Below, piece by piece: positions 1 through 11,600 of a stretch of 64,000 bases of DNA. Position 1 is the first letter of the stretch, and every line of letters starts with the position of its first letter. The DNA comes from Gaeumannomyces sp. JS-464 (Eukaryota; Ascomycota; Sordariomycetes; Magnaporthales; Magnaporthaceae): assembly GCA_002197995.1 (NCBI GenBank), contig NGZR01000001.1, positions 434,001 through 498,000 of the forward strand, given 5' to 3'. The notes under the pieces were generated by a model that saw only the letters and a list, made by a program, of their open reading frames with translations, searched no databases and was not told the DNA's origin. The translations under genes and the position numbers were made by a program.

Positions 1-102
1 CCTCGTAATAAGACAAAAGAAAAAGGAAAAAAGCAGATACAAGAAAATAAACGCAATCAAGTCCAACTCGTACACCAGACATACACACACACGTCTAAAA
101 TG

Positions 103-1550
103 CTAGTCCGCGGTACTAAAGTAATACGTTTCCCAAAGGTACTCATAGTCGTCCAGTATCCCTCCCACAAAGCCCGGAAGCCTTCTCCTCACGCCGCCAA
201 TGACGCCCTTGACGACACCCTCGTAGGCGGCACCGCGCATGGCCCACCAGCCCAGGCCCCAGCCGCGGCGGCTCCACTCATCCCTCTCGAGGGCGGTGGT
301 CCTCAGGCTGCGGTCGCGAAGCTGGCGGGCGGCGACCGAGAGAGCCAGGCCCAGGGCCCAGGGCGCCCAGGTGGCGGCAAGGGCGCCGCGGCCGCGGCCG
401 GACCTTGCGGCTCCCGCCCTGCCGTCGGCGGCGCGGAGCGAGAAGTGCGCCAGCGCCATGGCGTAGACCAGGGGCGCCAGGATGTGCAGCACCTCGGCGG
501 CCTGGGCGGTGCCGGCCAGGGGGCGAAGCAGCTTGGGGGCGGGCTTGATGTCGTCGGCCGTGAGGACGCGCGAGAGCAGGTACGAGTTGATGTCTGAGTT
601 GTCGGGGAGCGAGGGCAGGACCGAGCGAGTTCGCGGCATGTGCCAGTCCTTGGAGTGCGCCGGCGCCGCTGCCGTCGCGCTGCCGTTGCCGAGCGCGTGG
701 CCGTTCTGGAACCAGCTGGCATCGCCGTTGACCGCCGCCGCCGCCGCCGTTCCGTTGGCTCCCTTGTGGTCGTCGTCGTCGTCGTCGTCGTCCCTGAGCT
801 CGGGCGGGATGACGTACTCGCCCTTGTCTGGCTCGTCGTCGTCGGGAGGCGGGATGGGCTGGCGCTCAGGCAGGGCGGGCGTTAGGAGAGGCCTGCCGCG
901 AGTGATGCGCAGCAGAATCAGCTTGCACAGGGCCTTGAAAGCCTCGACAAGGACGACGAGACGCCAGCGCAGGCGGTCGTCGCCGCGGCGTTTGGCTGCC
1001 ATCTCAATCAGCAGTTGTGTATACTGAACGATCTGTAGGGCCCGTGCGACGCGCCGATAAAGTGGCGACTTTTGTGACCAGAACGCGGTGTAGCGAGCGT
1101 GGATGGTCCTGTTGGGAGAGGGCGCCGCTTTCGAGGATGGTGATGGGGAGCCGAGGCCCGAAGAGGAGCGGGAAGAGTTGTCGGCCGCGGCGCGCTCTAG
1201 GAGGGAGTCGTGGTACATGGAGAGAAGCTGGACGCCAGAGTGGATGGCTTCCGAGGCGATCTCGGCGTCACGGAAGCGGCCTGAGGGAGCGCTTTGTTAA
1301 CAATGGCACATGAAGCGCCAGACAGACGGGCATACGGACCAGGAATAACATAGGTCAGCGATCGCAGCGCGCTCTCGATTTGAGACACCTGGCTCTGGTT
1401 CTTGGCTATAAAGCTGGCGTATGTCTGCGGCAGCGACAGCACGGCGCGCACGCCCAGCTTTCTCGCTGCTTTAGGCGTCTTCGTGGTGATTATCGCGGCG
1501 CCTGCTGCGGGAGCCGATGGGGCCTCGCTTGGCGGCGCCGGCGCAGCCAT
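103..1550 (-). CDS. PEX16: Peroxisomal membrane protein PEX16 (peroxin-16)
   Basis: Two exons: complement of 1340..1550 and 103..1280, with a 59-bp GT–AG intron (1339..1281). The spliced product is 462 aa. Splicing restores the conserved block ...SLTYVIPG / RFRDAEIASEAIHSG..., and the N-terminus reads YASFIAKNQSQVSQIESALR, both characteristic of the Pex16 family. Exon 2 continues with FWSQKSPLYRRVARALQIVQYT and a basic LLILLR-type stretch, then an acidic low-complexity linker (a run of aspartates) typical of filamentous-fungal Pex16. The family is an integral peroxisomal membrane protein needed for peroxisome biogenesis and, in filamentous fungi, for Woronin-body formation (family knowledge). 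The ATG at 1550 is preferred to an upstream one at 1586 because it yields the compact MAAPAPPSEAP start; the upstream one cannot be excluded. Reading frame intact. Confidence 0.93.
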
Positions 1551-1600
1551 GGTGCGATCTTGAGAAGAGAATAATGGAAAAGGCACTCGTTATCACGGAA

Positions 1601-1610
1601 CTATATATAG
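1601..1610 (-). promoter_or_regulatory. Possible TATA box of PEX16
   Basis: CTATATATAG lies about 50 bp upstream of the PEX16 start codon on the minus strand. It is palindromic, so orientation is not informative. The rest of 1551–2315 holds no gene I can support; it separates the divergent PEX16 and glutathione-transferase genes. Confidence 0.3.
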
Positions 1611-2315
1611 TGGGCTCGTTCGGAGAGAAGGCTCTACGTGGTCGCCGTCGATGCCGCTGTCGCTGCTGCTGTCGTTTGTCGCAATCTGCAGATGTTAGGA
1701 GACAAGATGAATCGTCGATGGTGTCGACCTGATATGGCGACCAGGCCTAAACCTGGGGCATATACAATAAACCCCACCGGCCCCATCGAGTGGGGCCCCT
1801 AATCGTCCGCGTCACGACACGACAAGACGCGAAAAGAAGCCGAGGCATCCAGGACGGCCACCAATTTTAGAAGTAGCTGACGACAGGGTAGACTGTTAGT
1901 CTGAACAATGGACCTTGTGAGCCTCTAGTTTCATCTCTACCTACGGCCATGTTCAGATTATACAACCGAACCTGGGCGGCTTTGATTGGCTGAGACGGAA
2001 GAAGGCTAGCCTGCCCGGGCGAAGCTCGGTCTCTGTCTCGCCAAGTCGTCGGATCCAAGACCTCCATCATAAGAACATGGAAGCTGCCGCGGCGCCCGGG
2101 ATCCAGCGGCTGTCGGACATAGAGACAAAATTCCGTGTCCCTGCTTTCCGCCAGGCCCCTATCTCCGGTTGACGACCTTGAGATTGGTAATCTGGCTGGT
2201 GATGCATGTCCTCCGAGACTCCGCGGGGAGGGGGCAGGAGATGTCAAGATATTCTGGTAAGAGGAAGAGGGTGAACAGATGTCCCGAGATTTCGGCAAGA
2301 GAACGGGGGAGTAGG

Positions 2316-2324
2316 TATATAATA
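2316..2324 (+). promoter_or_regulatory. Probable TATA box of the glutathione transferase gene
   Basis: TATATAATA lies 100 bp upstream of the ATG at 2424, a usual distance for a fungal core promoter. No other regulatory motif was identified with confidence. Confidence 0.4.
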
Positions 2325-2423
2325 GCCCTGCGCTTGACAGACAGATAGGAGGGTCGGTAGGAAGACGGCAACAGACACAAAGAAACAGTACTCCCAGTTC
2401 CCAGCACGAGTCAATCTTTCATC

Positions 2424-3321
2424 ATGGCCGGAAAGATCAAATTATACACGAACCATGCCTGCCCTTGTACGGTGCCGCTGTTCCTGCTCCCACTCTGGCG
2501 TAGACTGACCATGGAAAAGTCGCCCATCGCGTCCACATTGCTCTCGCCGAGCTCGGTATTCCTTTCGAGGAAGTGGTGGTAGACCTTAGCAAGCCGAAGC
2601 CGCCCGACTTCCTCGCCGCGAACCCGGCCGGCCTCGTTCCAACGCTGCGCTACCAGGGAGAGCATACCATAACCGAATCGGCTATCATTGCCCAAGTACG
2701 TATAGCCGCCCATGGAAAAACGAGAGGAAAGACAGCTTGACTGACTCCCACAAAAGTTCTTGGTTGACGCCCAGCCGGAAGCCAGCAGCGGCAAAAACCC
2801 GCTGCTTCCCCCCTCGGGTTCGCCCGAGTCCGCCCTGACCCGCGCCCGCGTCTCCTTCTTCGCCGACACCTGGACGACCAAGCTCTTCCCTCTGTTCGCC
2901 AAGGCCCTGTATGGAGCCAAGACCCTCGAAGAGGCCTCTGCGGCCGGGGCCGAGCTGAACGAGGGGATCAGAATTTGGCTCGAGCCGCTGCTTACGGGAG
3001 CAGCCCCCTTTTTCGGCGGCAGCCAGAAGCTCACGATGGCAGAGGTATGGAAAGCTGCGGCTTGTGCACCACGCAATGGACTGGGCTGACTCTGCTCTGA
3101 TCCCTCAGGTCTTGGTTGCCCCTTTTGCTCTCCGCATTTTCGCCTTGACCCAGGGCGGCGTCATGCCGTCTTCCACCAGCGAGGGCCTGGAGGGCAAGGC
3201 CCCCAACTTCTACAAGTGGGCACACGCTGTGATGGAGCATCCAAGTGTGCGCACCGTCTTCGAGAAGGTTAATGGGGTAGAAGCCACCCGAGAGCGCGTG
3301 GGGCCGATGCGAGGCTGGTAG
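2424..3321 (+). CDS. Glutathione S-transferase, omega/CPFA-type
   Basis: Four exons: 2424..2466, 2520..2695, 2757..3044 and 3109..3321, all with GT–AG introns of 53–64 bp; product 239 aa, frame intact. The N-terminal thioredoxin-like domain reads KIKLYTNHACPFAHR, so a CPFA motif with Cys13 replaces the catalytic Tyr/Ser of classical GSTs. This is the active-site form of omega-class GSTs, which catalyse glutathione-dependent thiol transfer and dehydroascorbate reduction (family knowledge). The glutathione-binding GLVPTL (cis-Pro) and TITESAIIAQFL (Glu-Ser) motifs follow. A helical C-terminal domain occupies about residues 90–230. The first intron boundary was chosen because it joins CP to FAHRVHIALAELG in frame; the ATG-initiated first exon is only 43 nt. 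There is no targeting signal, so it is probably cytosolic. The physiological substrate cannot be read from sequence. Confidence 0.88.
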
Positions 3322-3905
3322 GGACGTCAGGGACTGTTCGAGAGGCTCCCCTTACCCTATACACGGTCCGGTCAGGGTTCGGGTGGCAGGGGGCACGAAA
3401 CAGCGCGAGGAATAAGATTCGATGTTCAACGTGCGGTCTTCGTGTCCGAGGGGAAGAAGACTTGTGCCGTTGCTCGGCGCATGCATGCCATCTCTGTCGG
3501 TCCCGGCAGAAGATGGCATTTATAGATCGCCCGTATAGCCCGTCGAGTTGGGCAGGCCGCCTTGTTCCTATGCGGTTCGTCTGGTGACCGAACTACGTTG
3601 TCTTGTTCGGGAGCGAAGTTGGAACCGATAAAGGAGAGGATCAGACTGCCAGAAGAATGTGATCAAGAGCCTGTTGTTATACTTATACTAGGAGTGAAGT
3701 AAACCTGGATGAAACTATAACAAGGGAAGTTGCGCTTGGTTATGCGAAGCTCCAGCTGCGCGCAGATGGGGTATCGTAGCGACTAGACCGCAGAAAGGAA
3801 CAAACAGGAGCCGAATGCGTAACATCGTAGGCTGAACTGGGGAGCCCAATGGGGGCAGTACTCCGTACGGCGTATCCAAAATCGTCGACTTATGGCCCAT
3901 GACGC
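3322..3905. other. Intergenic region between convergent 3' ends
   Basis: Sequence between the 3' ends of the convergent glutathione-transferase and glutamine-synthetase genes. It presumably contains both 3' UTRs. I see no coding potential, repeat or RNA gene in it. Confidence 0.6.
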
Positions 3906-5575
3906 TTAAACCGTTTCTATATACCTCTTCATCTCCCAATCCGTTACGGCCTCATCCCACTGCCGAATCTCGTGGTCCCTGGTGCCACCGTAGTGGTCAA
4001 CGAATTCGTCCCCGAAGACCTCGCGCGCGATACTGCCAGTCCTCGTGAAGCGGTCGTTCGCCTCGCGCAGGCTGCGGGCCAAGCGGATGCCCATGTCGGT
4101 GGCGCCACCGACCTCCTCACCCTTACCGAGAGGTGGGCAGGGGATCTCGAGCTTCTTCTCGACGCCGCGGAAGCCGAGGGCCAGAATGGCGGACAGCACA
4201 AAGTAGGGGTTCGCGTCGGCGCCTGGCACACGGACCTCGAAGCGCGTGGCGCCAGGCTTGGAGGTGGGCGGGGCGATGAGGCGGACCGAGGCAGCGCGGT
4301 GCTCTAGGCCCCATGACACGGTGACGGGAGCCCAGAAGTTTTCTACCAGACGCTTGTAGCTGTTGATCGTCGGCGCGACGAGTGTCATGACGTCCGGGAG
4401 GCCCTCGAGGATGCCGGCCAGAAAGTGACGTCCCATGTCAGAGAGGTGCTCGATATCGGCCCAGCGCGCGTTTTCGTCGGGGGTCTCGCGGTAGAAGAGG
4501 TTCTTGCCCGTCGCCTGGTCGATTATGGAGACATGCATGTGTCCGCTGTTGCCCGGCAGGCCCTGCTTCGGCTTGGCCATGAAGCAGGGGGTGATGCCGT
4601 ACTTTGTCGCGACCGACTTGACGACGTACCTAGAATACGAGCGCAGTTTGTCAGTTGAGAAACATAAACAGCCAACGGATATCTCCTGCAAATCCTCAGG
4701 GCCTCACCCTTCTAGGGGCCACTTACTTGAACAGGCTCGCCCGGTCAGCCATGCCCCTTATTTCACCAAATTCGAGTGCAGCCTCGAACACGCCCGGTCC
4801 GCTCTCGGTGTGCCACCCCTCGATGTTGCAGTCGAACTTCTCGCATGTATCAAACACATCATAGAAGTAGTCCTGGTTGTGTACGGTGCGCGTGAGGCTG
4901 TAGCCAAACATGCCCTCGGTCAGGGAAGGGAGAGAATGGGGCGGGTTCTCGCGGAGGTAGGCGGCCGTTGAGGGGTTCTCGGCAGTGTTCGGGAGCAGAT
5001 GGTGTCCTAAACTGGTAGAACTCGTACTCGGCTGTATTCGAACGAGCGCACAGAAGCAAAGAATATTGGGTTGTTAGTGACGGTGTGGGGTACACGAGGC
5101 AGAAGGGAGGAAGTTGCTAACCCCCCGCCATCGCACCAAGACCCTTCTCCTGGAACTTGGCCAGCTGGGTGCTCAGTAGGCCCCTGGGACAGGCGCTCAC
5201 AGGCTGCTTGGTGTCAGGGTCGAAAAAGCTGACGAGGAAGAAGGGCACGTTGTTCTCCCAGGGGATGCGGCGGAAGCTCTGGAGATCGGGGACGGCGATG
5301 ATGTCGCGGTAGCCGTTTTCAGCGTTGCTGATCTTGAGCTCCTGGAAGTAGGTGGTATCGTGCATGTCCCAGCCGAAGATGACGGAGCAGAAGCCGAAGC
5401 CGTCCTTGGCGATAGAGAGGAACTTCTTCTTGGAGACGAGCTTGCCGCGCAGGATGCCGTCCACGTCCACGCCCGCCATCTTGACCCGCGTGTCGTCGGC
5501 CAAAAGCGCCGCGAGAGACTCGACCGTGATCTGGTCGGGCCTTGCGGCCTTTGCGCCAGGTGTCTCAGACGCCAT
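3906..5575 (-). CDS. Glutamine synthetase type-I-like protein (GS catalytic family), one frame break
   Basis: Three exons: complement of 5122..5575, 4727..5031 and 3906..4629, with GT–AG introns; product about 494 aa. The N-terminal beta-grasp part reads RVKMAGVDVDGILRGKLVSKKKF. The catalytic domain shows GWHTESGPGVFEAAL (glutamate-binding Glu residues), PGNSGHMHVS (ATP site), NSYKRLVENFWAP, EHRAASVRLI, and RFEVRVPGADANPYFVL. This is the bacterial-GSI-like branch found in fungi (FluG C-terminus relatives), not the eukaryotic GSII that supplies bulk glutamine. Its substrate may be another gamma-glutamyl acceptor; that is inference. Exon 2 contains one extra base in a CCC run (plus-strand GGG near 4991–4993). 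Removing it in reading would join TPSAP to NTAENPS. This could be a consensus error, since all downstream motifs are intact. Confidence 0.85.
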
Positions 5576-7008
5576 GGTTCGTTCGCTGGCTTGCTCGCTG
5601 GCTTGCTTGCTTGTTCGACTCTGCGGCTACGAGGGTTGGGCAAGTCAATGGCTCGCTTCGTCTAGGTGAATGGGAGGCGCAAGGCTGGTTAACGAGAAGC
5701 TCAATTCATCGTCTGTCCGATTTGTCTTCTCTCTGGACTTGTTCTACTGTAATACGGGGGCCAAGGTGATTTCGGACAGGGATGGGATCGCACTGCGACA
5801 CAAGGTCAGGACGAGGGGCGGTTGTCTCGAGAATCGGGGTCATGCGGGGCCTGTACGTATTCACGTATTCTGTACATACCGATAAGGGCGACACAACACC
5901 TGGAGCTGGCTGACGTCAGTGGTAACAAGCGAAGGCTGACTCGCGCTATACGCAGGACGGAGCAGCGCTGGACGCATGCCTGAGAATACGCTCAGGGGTC
6001 AAATGCGGCTGCCGAGGCTCGGAGCGTCCGCCAGCAATGGCATTTCATCAAGGGATCCATCCGAGACTTCTCTATCTGGGCGTGGCCGCCAGGCACTGGT
6101 AATTTCGAGATAGGAGCTGTCCATGGAGATGCAGTCTTTCCGTCGCGGCCAAGATTCCCGACGGAAATTGTGGAGACGCGCCCAGATCTGGTGAGGGGCA
6201 GAGTGGCACTGGGCCCTCAGCTGTGGTCCGCGTGACCTTCGCGCTCAAGATAGTGATCAGGTGCCAGCTTCTGTCCATCTTTGATATTATTATCTCATCA
6301 ATTCGCCTTGTAGATGGCCTCCTCACTTCGCACGTTTGCCGCCTGCTGTGCTCGCTTGGCTGTTTGTTTAGGAGCAGTTTCAACACGCCAATACCAGACC
6401 CAGCATCTAAGCCAGCAGCTGAGTGCTTGCTCGTTTGGCTCTTGCTTCCCGGGTCCCGGCTTGGCAGAACCCCCCAGATGGAGAACATAATGGGTGCACT
6501 TGGTGTAATTGGGACGCCATTATCAGATACGGCCTGAACTCCTGGAGATAACCCCTACCCACTTCCCGGACCCTGCTTTGTTCCCGCTCTTTCCAGCCTA
6601 CCATGGTGCTAATTGGAGCGGAAGTTGCCCCGCGGCCTACCATAGGACCACGGGGCCGTTGTCGGACCCCATCGAGCCTGTGTAGCGCCGCGTGCCTGGC
6701 CGTGGGAACCGAACGATAGCGGCTCAGGTGCGGCATGCCTCCCTGACTCACGGCCAGACATCGCGACATTCCCCCTTTGCCCCGCGTTGCGCACGCCTCC
6801 TAAGCCCGACAAGAAAGATCGAGATACCTTGAGTCTCTCCTGTCTTCCACCTGCTGTCCAAGACCTCAAGTCCGATCACATAAACGTTGCCCGTTCTGTT
6901 GGCTTTGCCCAGGCTCTCCTATCTCTGCTGTGGTATTCCGCCTCCGCCTCGAGCTGACCGATCTCTAAATTCTCCTCGCCCTCCTCGGTACCTCTACACA
7001 AAGTCAGG
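5576..7008. other. Divergent intergenic region, no gene seen
   Basis: 1.4 kb between the divergent glutamine-synthetase-like and short-chain dehydrogenase genes. Short ORFs on both strands show no family motif and no codon bias. CT-rich stretches just upstream of 7009 are typical of fungal promoters. Confidence 0.55.
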
Positions 7009-7992
7009 ATGGGAAGGCTTGCTGGCAAGAACGCCATCATTACCGGTGCAGCCGGGTATGTTGCCGCCGGCCACGACTGATAGAAACCTCGCGAACCCCT
7101 TGTGAATACATGCTGACAGAGCACTCGAGATAGCGGCATCGGCCTCGAGACCACCATCTTGTTCGCCAAGGAGGGAGCTCGGGTCCTGATGGCTGACATC
7201 TCCCCCGAGGCCCTTACCAAGGCACAGGCAAAGGTCCTGTCTCTGGTGCCAGGCGCCAAGGTCGAGACGGTCGTGAGTACACGCCCTCTCTGCCGTGCGA
7301 TGCACGCGACACCGCTCTGACACGATCAACTTCCCACCCAGAAATGCGACGTCTCCAAGGAAGCCGAGGTCAAAGCCATGGTCGAGAGCCTGGACTCGTG
7401 GGGCGGACTCGACGTCATGTTCAACAACGCTGGCATCATGCACGCTGACGACGCCGACGCCGTCGATACCCCCGAGGCAATCTGGGACCTGACACAGAAC
7501 ATCAATGTCAAAGGCGTCTGGTTCGGAAGCAAACATGCGGTCTTGGCGCTGAGGCGGCAAAAAGACCAAGGGCTCCATCATCAACACGGCCTCGGTCGTG
7601 GCGCTTGTGGGCGCAGCGACGCCGCAGCTGGCTTACACGGCATCCAAGGGCGCGGTGCTGGCGCTGACGCGCGAGCTGGCCATCGTGCACGCGCGCGAGG
7701 GTTCCGGTTCAACAACCTGTGCCCGGCGCCGCTCAACACGCCGCTGCTGCAGGACTGGCTCGGCGACGACAAGGCCAAGCGCCAGCGCCGCGAGATCCAC
7801 TTCCCCACCGGCCGCTTTGGCGAGGCCGTCGAGCAGGCCCAGGCCGTGGTGTTCCTGGCCAGCGACGAGAGCTCCTTCGTCAACGGCCACGACTTTGTGG
7901 TGGACGGCGGCATGACCAAGGCCTATGTCACTCCGGAGGGCCCGCCGCTAGCGGCGCCGAGCAACAACGCGAACAAGCAGTCGCTGGATTAA
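7009..7992 (+). CDS. Short-chain dehydrogenase/reductase (classical SDR), two compensating frame breaks
   Basis: Exons 7009..7055, 7134..7272 and 7342..7992, about 278 aa. Exon 1–2 splicing forms the nucleotide-binding ITGAAGGIGLET motif. Further SDR motifs follow in order: FNNAGIMHADD (NNAG), NINVKGVWFGSKHAV, SIINTASVVAL (catalytic Ser), YTASKGAVLALTREL (catalytic YxxxK) and a C-terminal FLASDESSFVNGHDFVVDGGMTKA. These mark a classical NAD(P)-dependent SDR of about 250 residues; the substrate is not predictable. In exon 3 the frame changes near 7556 (just before GKKTKGSIIN) and returns near 7700 (at the HAREG–FRFNNLCP junction). Exon length remains a multiple of three. Both sites lie in short homopolymer-like runs, so sequencing error is plausible. 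The ATG at 7009 gives MGRLAGKNAIITG, the expected SDR start. Confidence 0.82.
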
Positions 7993-8640
7993 GGGGAGGA
8001 CGGACGGGGGACGCGAAGGGGTGCGCAGTGTGGATCTCTGCGAGCTGGAGGTGAACATCTACCTAGACAGCTGCAGGGTAGGTACGGGGTAGGTACGGGG
8101 TAAGTGTGGGTGATTGCATCTACAAATCGGAAGACGTCGATCACCTGCGCTGGCAGGAGGTTGAGTTTCTCCCTGTGCCTGAGAGATCCCATGTCCATTC
8201 GTATCCATTAGGACCATCACGCCATTTTGGCCAAATGCATGTGCAATTGGGGGAGCCGTTCAAAGCTTAACACGCATCTTTCCATCGACGCGTTGGTGCT
8301 CCACCCATCTGCCCCTAGCTGTGACGAATGCCCCGCACCAGCTTCCAATTCTAAGGGCCGATGTCGCACGTCACTTGGAAATTTTACCCCTGCGGATATT
8401 TTTGGCAAGAGTCACGTCTCGTCTTGTAAGCTATGACTCCGTGAGGATGTTTCGTCGCCTGTCCTTTGCGGTCCGAGGTCCTGCAGTACCGTCCATCTTA
8501 TAAACGAATCAAGACCAGCTCTTGTTCCCTGGCGTCACGCCTTCTCGTTCCCAAGTCTGGTAGAACCAATATATCGGCACCACACCCGCGCACCCGTCGC
8601 CGCCGCCAACCCCGCCAGCCGTCGGGCATCACAACTCACG
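7993..8640 (+). promoter_or_regulatory. Intergenic/promoter region of the aminoadipate reductase gene with TATA-like TATAAAC
   Basis: Contains a short GGTAGGTACGG tandem repetition around 8077–8104 and TATAAAC at 8499–8505, about 140 bp upstream of the ATG at 8641. No gene is supported in this stretch. Confidence 0.4.
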
Positions 8641-11600
8641 ATGGCGCAACTCCCCGACCCGACGATAGACCTCGACTGGTCTGGCCACATCGGCGCCATC
8701 ACGAGATCTTTGCTACTAATACCCAGAAGCACCCGGACCGTGTCTGCGTCGTCGAGACCAAGTCCTCTGAGGGCCCCGAGAGGTCCTACACATATCGCCA
8801 GATCTTCGAGGCCTCCAATGTGCTGGCACACTACCTGCACGATGCTGGCGTTACCAATGGCGACATTGTCATGATCTGGGCCCACAGGTCTGTTGACCTG
8901 GTGGTTAGCATAATAGGCGTCCTGGTGAGTCTTATTCCAAGTCGTTCTCTGCTCCACGTCTTCTCTGCTCTGGATGCTAATCGAGGCGCTTGTTGCGACT
9001 CAAGGCATCTGGCGCAACCTTCAGTGTCCTCGATCCGCTATACCCTCCCGCAAGGCAACAGATCTACCTCGAAGTGTCTGGCCCAACAGCGCTCGTCAAC
9101 ATCGCTCGTGCCACCGACGAGGCCGGTCCCCTCGCCCCCCTGGTCCGCAAGTACATCGATGAGGAGCTCAAGCTCAAGGCAGAGGTGCCCTCCCTTCGAA
9201 TTGGCGACGACGGCTTCCTCTCTGGCGGAGAGATTGATGGCAAGGACGTCTTCGCCAGCGTGCGCGACAAGGCGTCTGCCCCGCCCGCAGACGTCCTGGT
9301 CGGCCCAGACTCGAACCCGACTCTCAGTTTCACCTCGGGCTCCGAGGGCCGGCCTAAGGCGTGCTGGGCCGTCACTACAGTCTCGCCAAGTACTTTTCCT
9401 GGATGGCAGAGACCTTCGGCTTGAGCGACCAAAGCCGCTTCACCTTGCTGTCAGGCATCGCGCATGACCCCGTCCAGCGCGACATCTTCACCCCTCTATT
9501 CCTTGGTGCCCAGCTCCTGGTGCCCTCCAAGGAGCACATCGCTCACGAGCGCTTGGCCGAGTGGTTCCGCGAGTTTGAGCCCACCGTGACGCACCTCACG
9601 CCGGCCATGGGGCAAATCCTGGTTGGCGGCGCTCTGCCGAGTTCCTCGCCCTGCGGACCGCCTTCTTCGTCGGTGATGTGCTGACGGCACGCGACTGCCG
9701 TACTCTGCGGACGCTGGCGGTCAATGTGGACATCGTCAACATGTATGGTACCACCGAGACGAGCAGGGCGGTCAGCTACTACCGTGTGCCGAACCGTGCT
9801 ACGGACCCGGATTTCCTGGAAAGGCTGGACAAGGACACCATTCCCGCCGGCAAAGGCATGCAGAATGTCCAGCTTCTAGTCGTCAACCGCGAGGACAGGA
9901 CCAAGCTCTGCGGTGTTGGCGAGGTCGGCGAGATTTACGTCAGAGCGGCAGGTCTGGGCGAAGGCTACAAAGGAGATCCTGCTATGAACGAGCAGAAGTT
10001 CCTCGACAACTGGTTTGTCGACAACAACAAGTGGGTCGAAGCAGACAAGCAACACCCCAGTCAGGGCCAGCCGTGGCGCAAGTACTACAAGGGCCCTCGT
10101 GACCGGTTGTACCGCACTGGAGACCTGGGCAAGTACCTCGAGTCTGGCGACGTCGAGTGCACTGGCCGCGCCGACGACCAGGTCAAGATCAGGGGCTTCC
10201 GCATCGAGTTGAATGACATCGACAGCAACCTTAGCCAAAGCTCACTGATCCGCGACTGCAAGACGTTGGTGCGTCGTGATCGGAACGAGGAGCCCTCGCT
10301 GGTCAGCTATGTAGCCAGAGCTGAAGGAGTGGCCCCTGTGGCTCAAGGCCCAGGGACACGAGGATGCCGAGGACGATCCGGGCGTCGAGTTCGGCCCGAC
10401 CAGGGTCTTCTTCAAGCGATTCAGGCGCTTGCAAACCGAGCTCCGCGACCACCTCAAGGGCCGTCTCCCAGCCTACGCCGTGCCAACCCTCTTCATCGTC
10501 CTGGAGAAGCTGCCTCTGAACCCTAACGGCAAGGTGGACAAGCCAAACCTGCCGTTCCCTGATTCGCCGAGCAGACGACCGAGGCTTCGGGTGAGGAGCT
10601 CAAGCGATGGGATTCGCTGAGCGAGACGCGCATAGCAATGGCCTCGCTGATCGGGGCCTCAACGCAAAGACTGTCGCGCCCGAGCACGACTTTTTTGACC
10701 TGGGTGGGCACAGTATCCTGGCGCAGCAGATGCTGCTTGATGTCCGCAAAGACACGGGTGCCAATGTGTCGATCAACACCCTGTACGCAAACCCGACTCT
10801 TGCGGCCTTCAGCGCCCAGGTCGACAAGCAGCTTGGCTCGGGTGGTGCGAGGGCGCAGGTGGCTCCGGGGCTGAGTCCGAAGAGGACTCGTACTCCAAGG
10901 CACGCGCGACGATCTTGTCAAGAAGCTCCCTGCCCGGTACCAGACGGCCGACCCGGCTACCATCCGGGCCTCGTCTCGACCAACCGTCTTCCTGACGGGG
11001 GCGACGGGCTTCCTGGGAGCCTTCCTTATCCGCGATATCCTGCAGCGGACGAGCCGACAGGTCAGACTCGTTGCGCATGTGCGGCCAAGGATGAGAAGGC
11101 GGCCACCGAGCGCCTGCGGCGTTCGCTGCAAGGCTACGGCCTCTGGAAGGATGAGTGGGCGTCGCGTCTGTCTTGTGCCGTTGGAGATCTGTCTAAGCCC
11201 CAGCTCGGTATTGAGCGGAGGGTGTGGGATCGGCTGGCGGCCGAGGTGGACGTCGTGATACACAACGGCGCCACGGTGCACTGGGTGCGGCGCTGGCAGG
11301 ACATGCTCGCGGCCAACGTCACCTCGACGGTGGACGCGATGCGGCTGTGCAACGAGGGCAAGCCCAAGCTCTTCACCTACGTGAGCTCGACCAGCGTGTT
11401 GGACAACGAGCACTATGTGCGCCTGTCAGAGAGGCAGGTCAGTACGGGCCAAGGCGCGGTGCCGGAGTCGGACGACCTCGAGGGAAGCGCGACGGGCCTG
11501 TCAACGGGCTACGGCCAAACCAAGTGGATGTCGGAGCAGCTGGTGCGAGAGGCCGGCAGGAGGGCCTGAGGGGCTCGGTTGTGAGGCCGGGCTACATCTT

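Noticed and set aside
16..1027. Plus-strand ORFs at the left edge
   Set aside because: All are antisense shadows of PEX16.
4980..5010. Possible extra intron or programmed frameshift in the glutamine-synthetase-like gene
   Set aside because: The shift is fully explained by one extra C in a CCC run; no GT–AG pair and no slippery-site or stem structure was needed.
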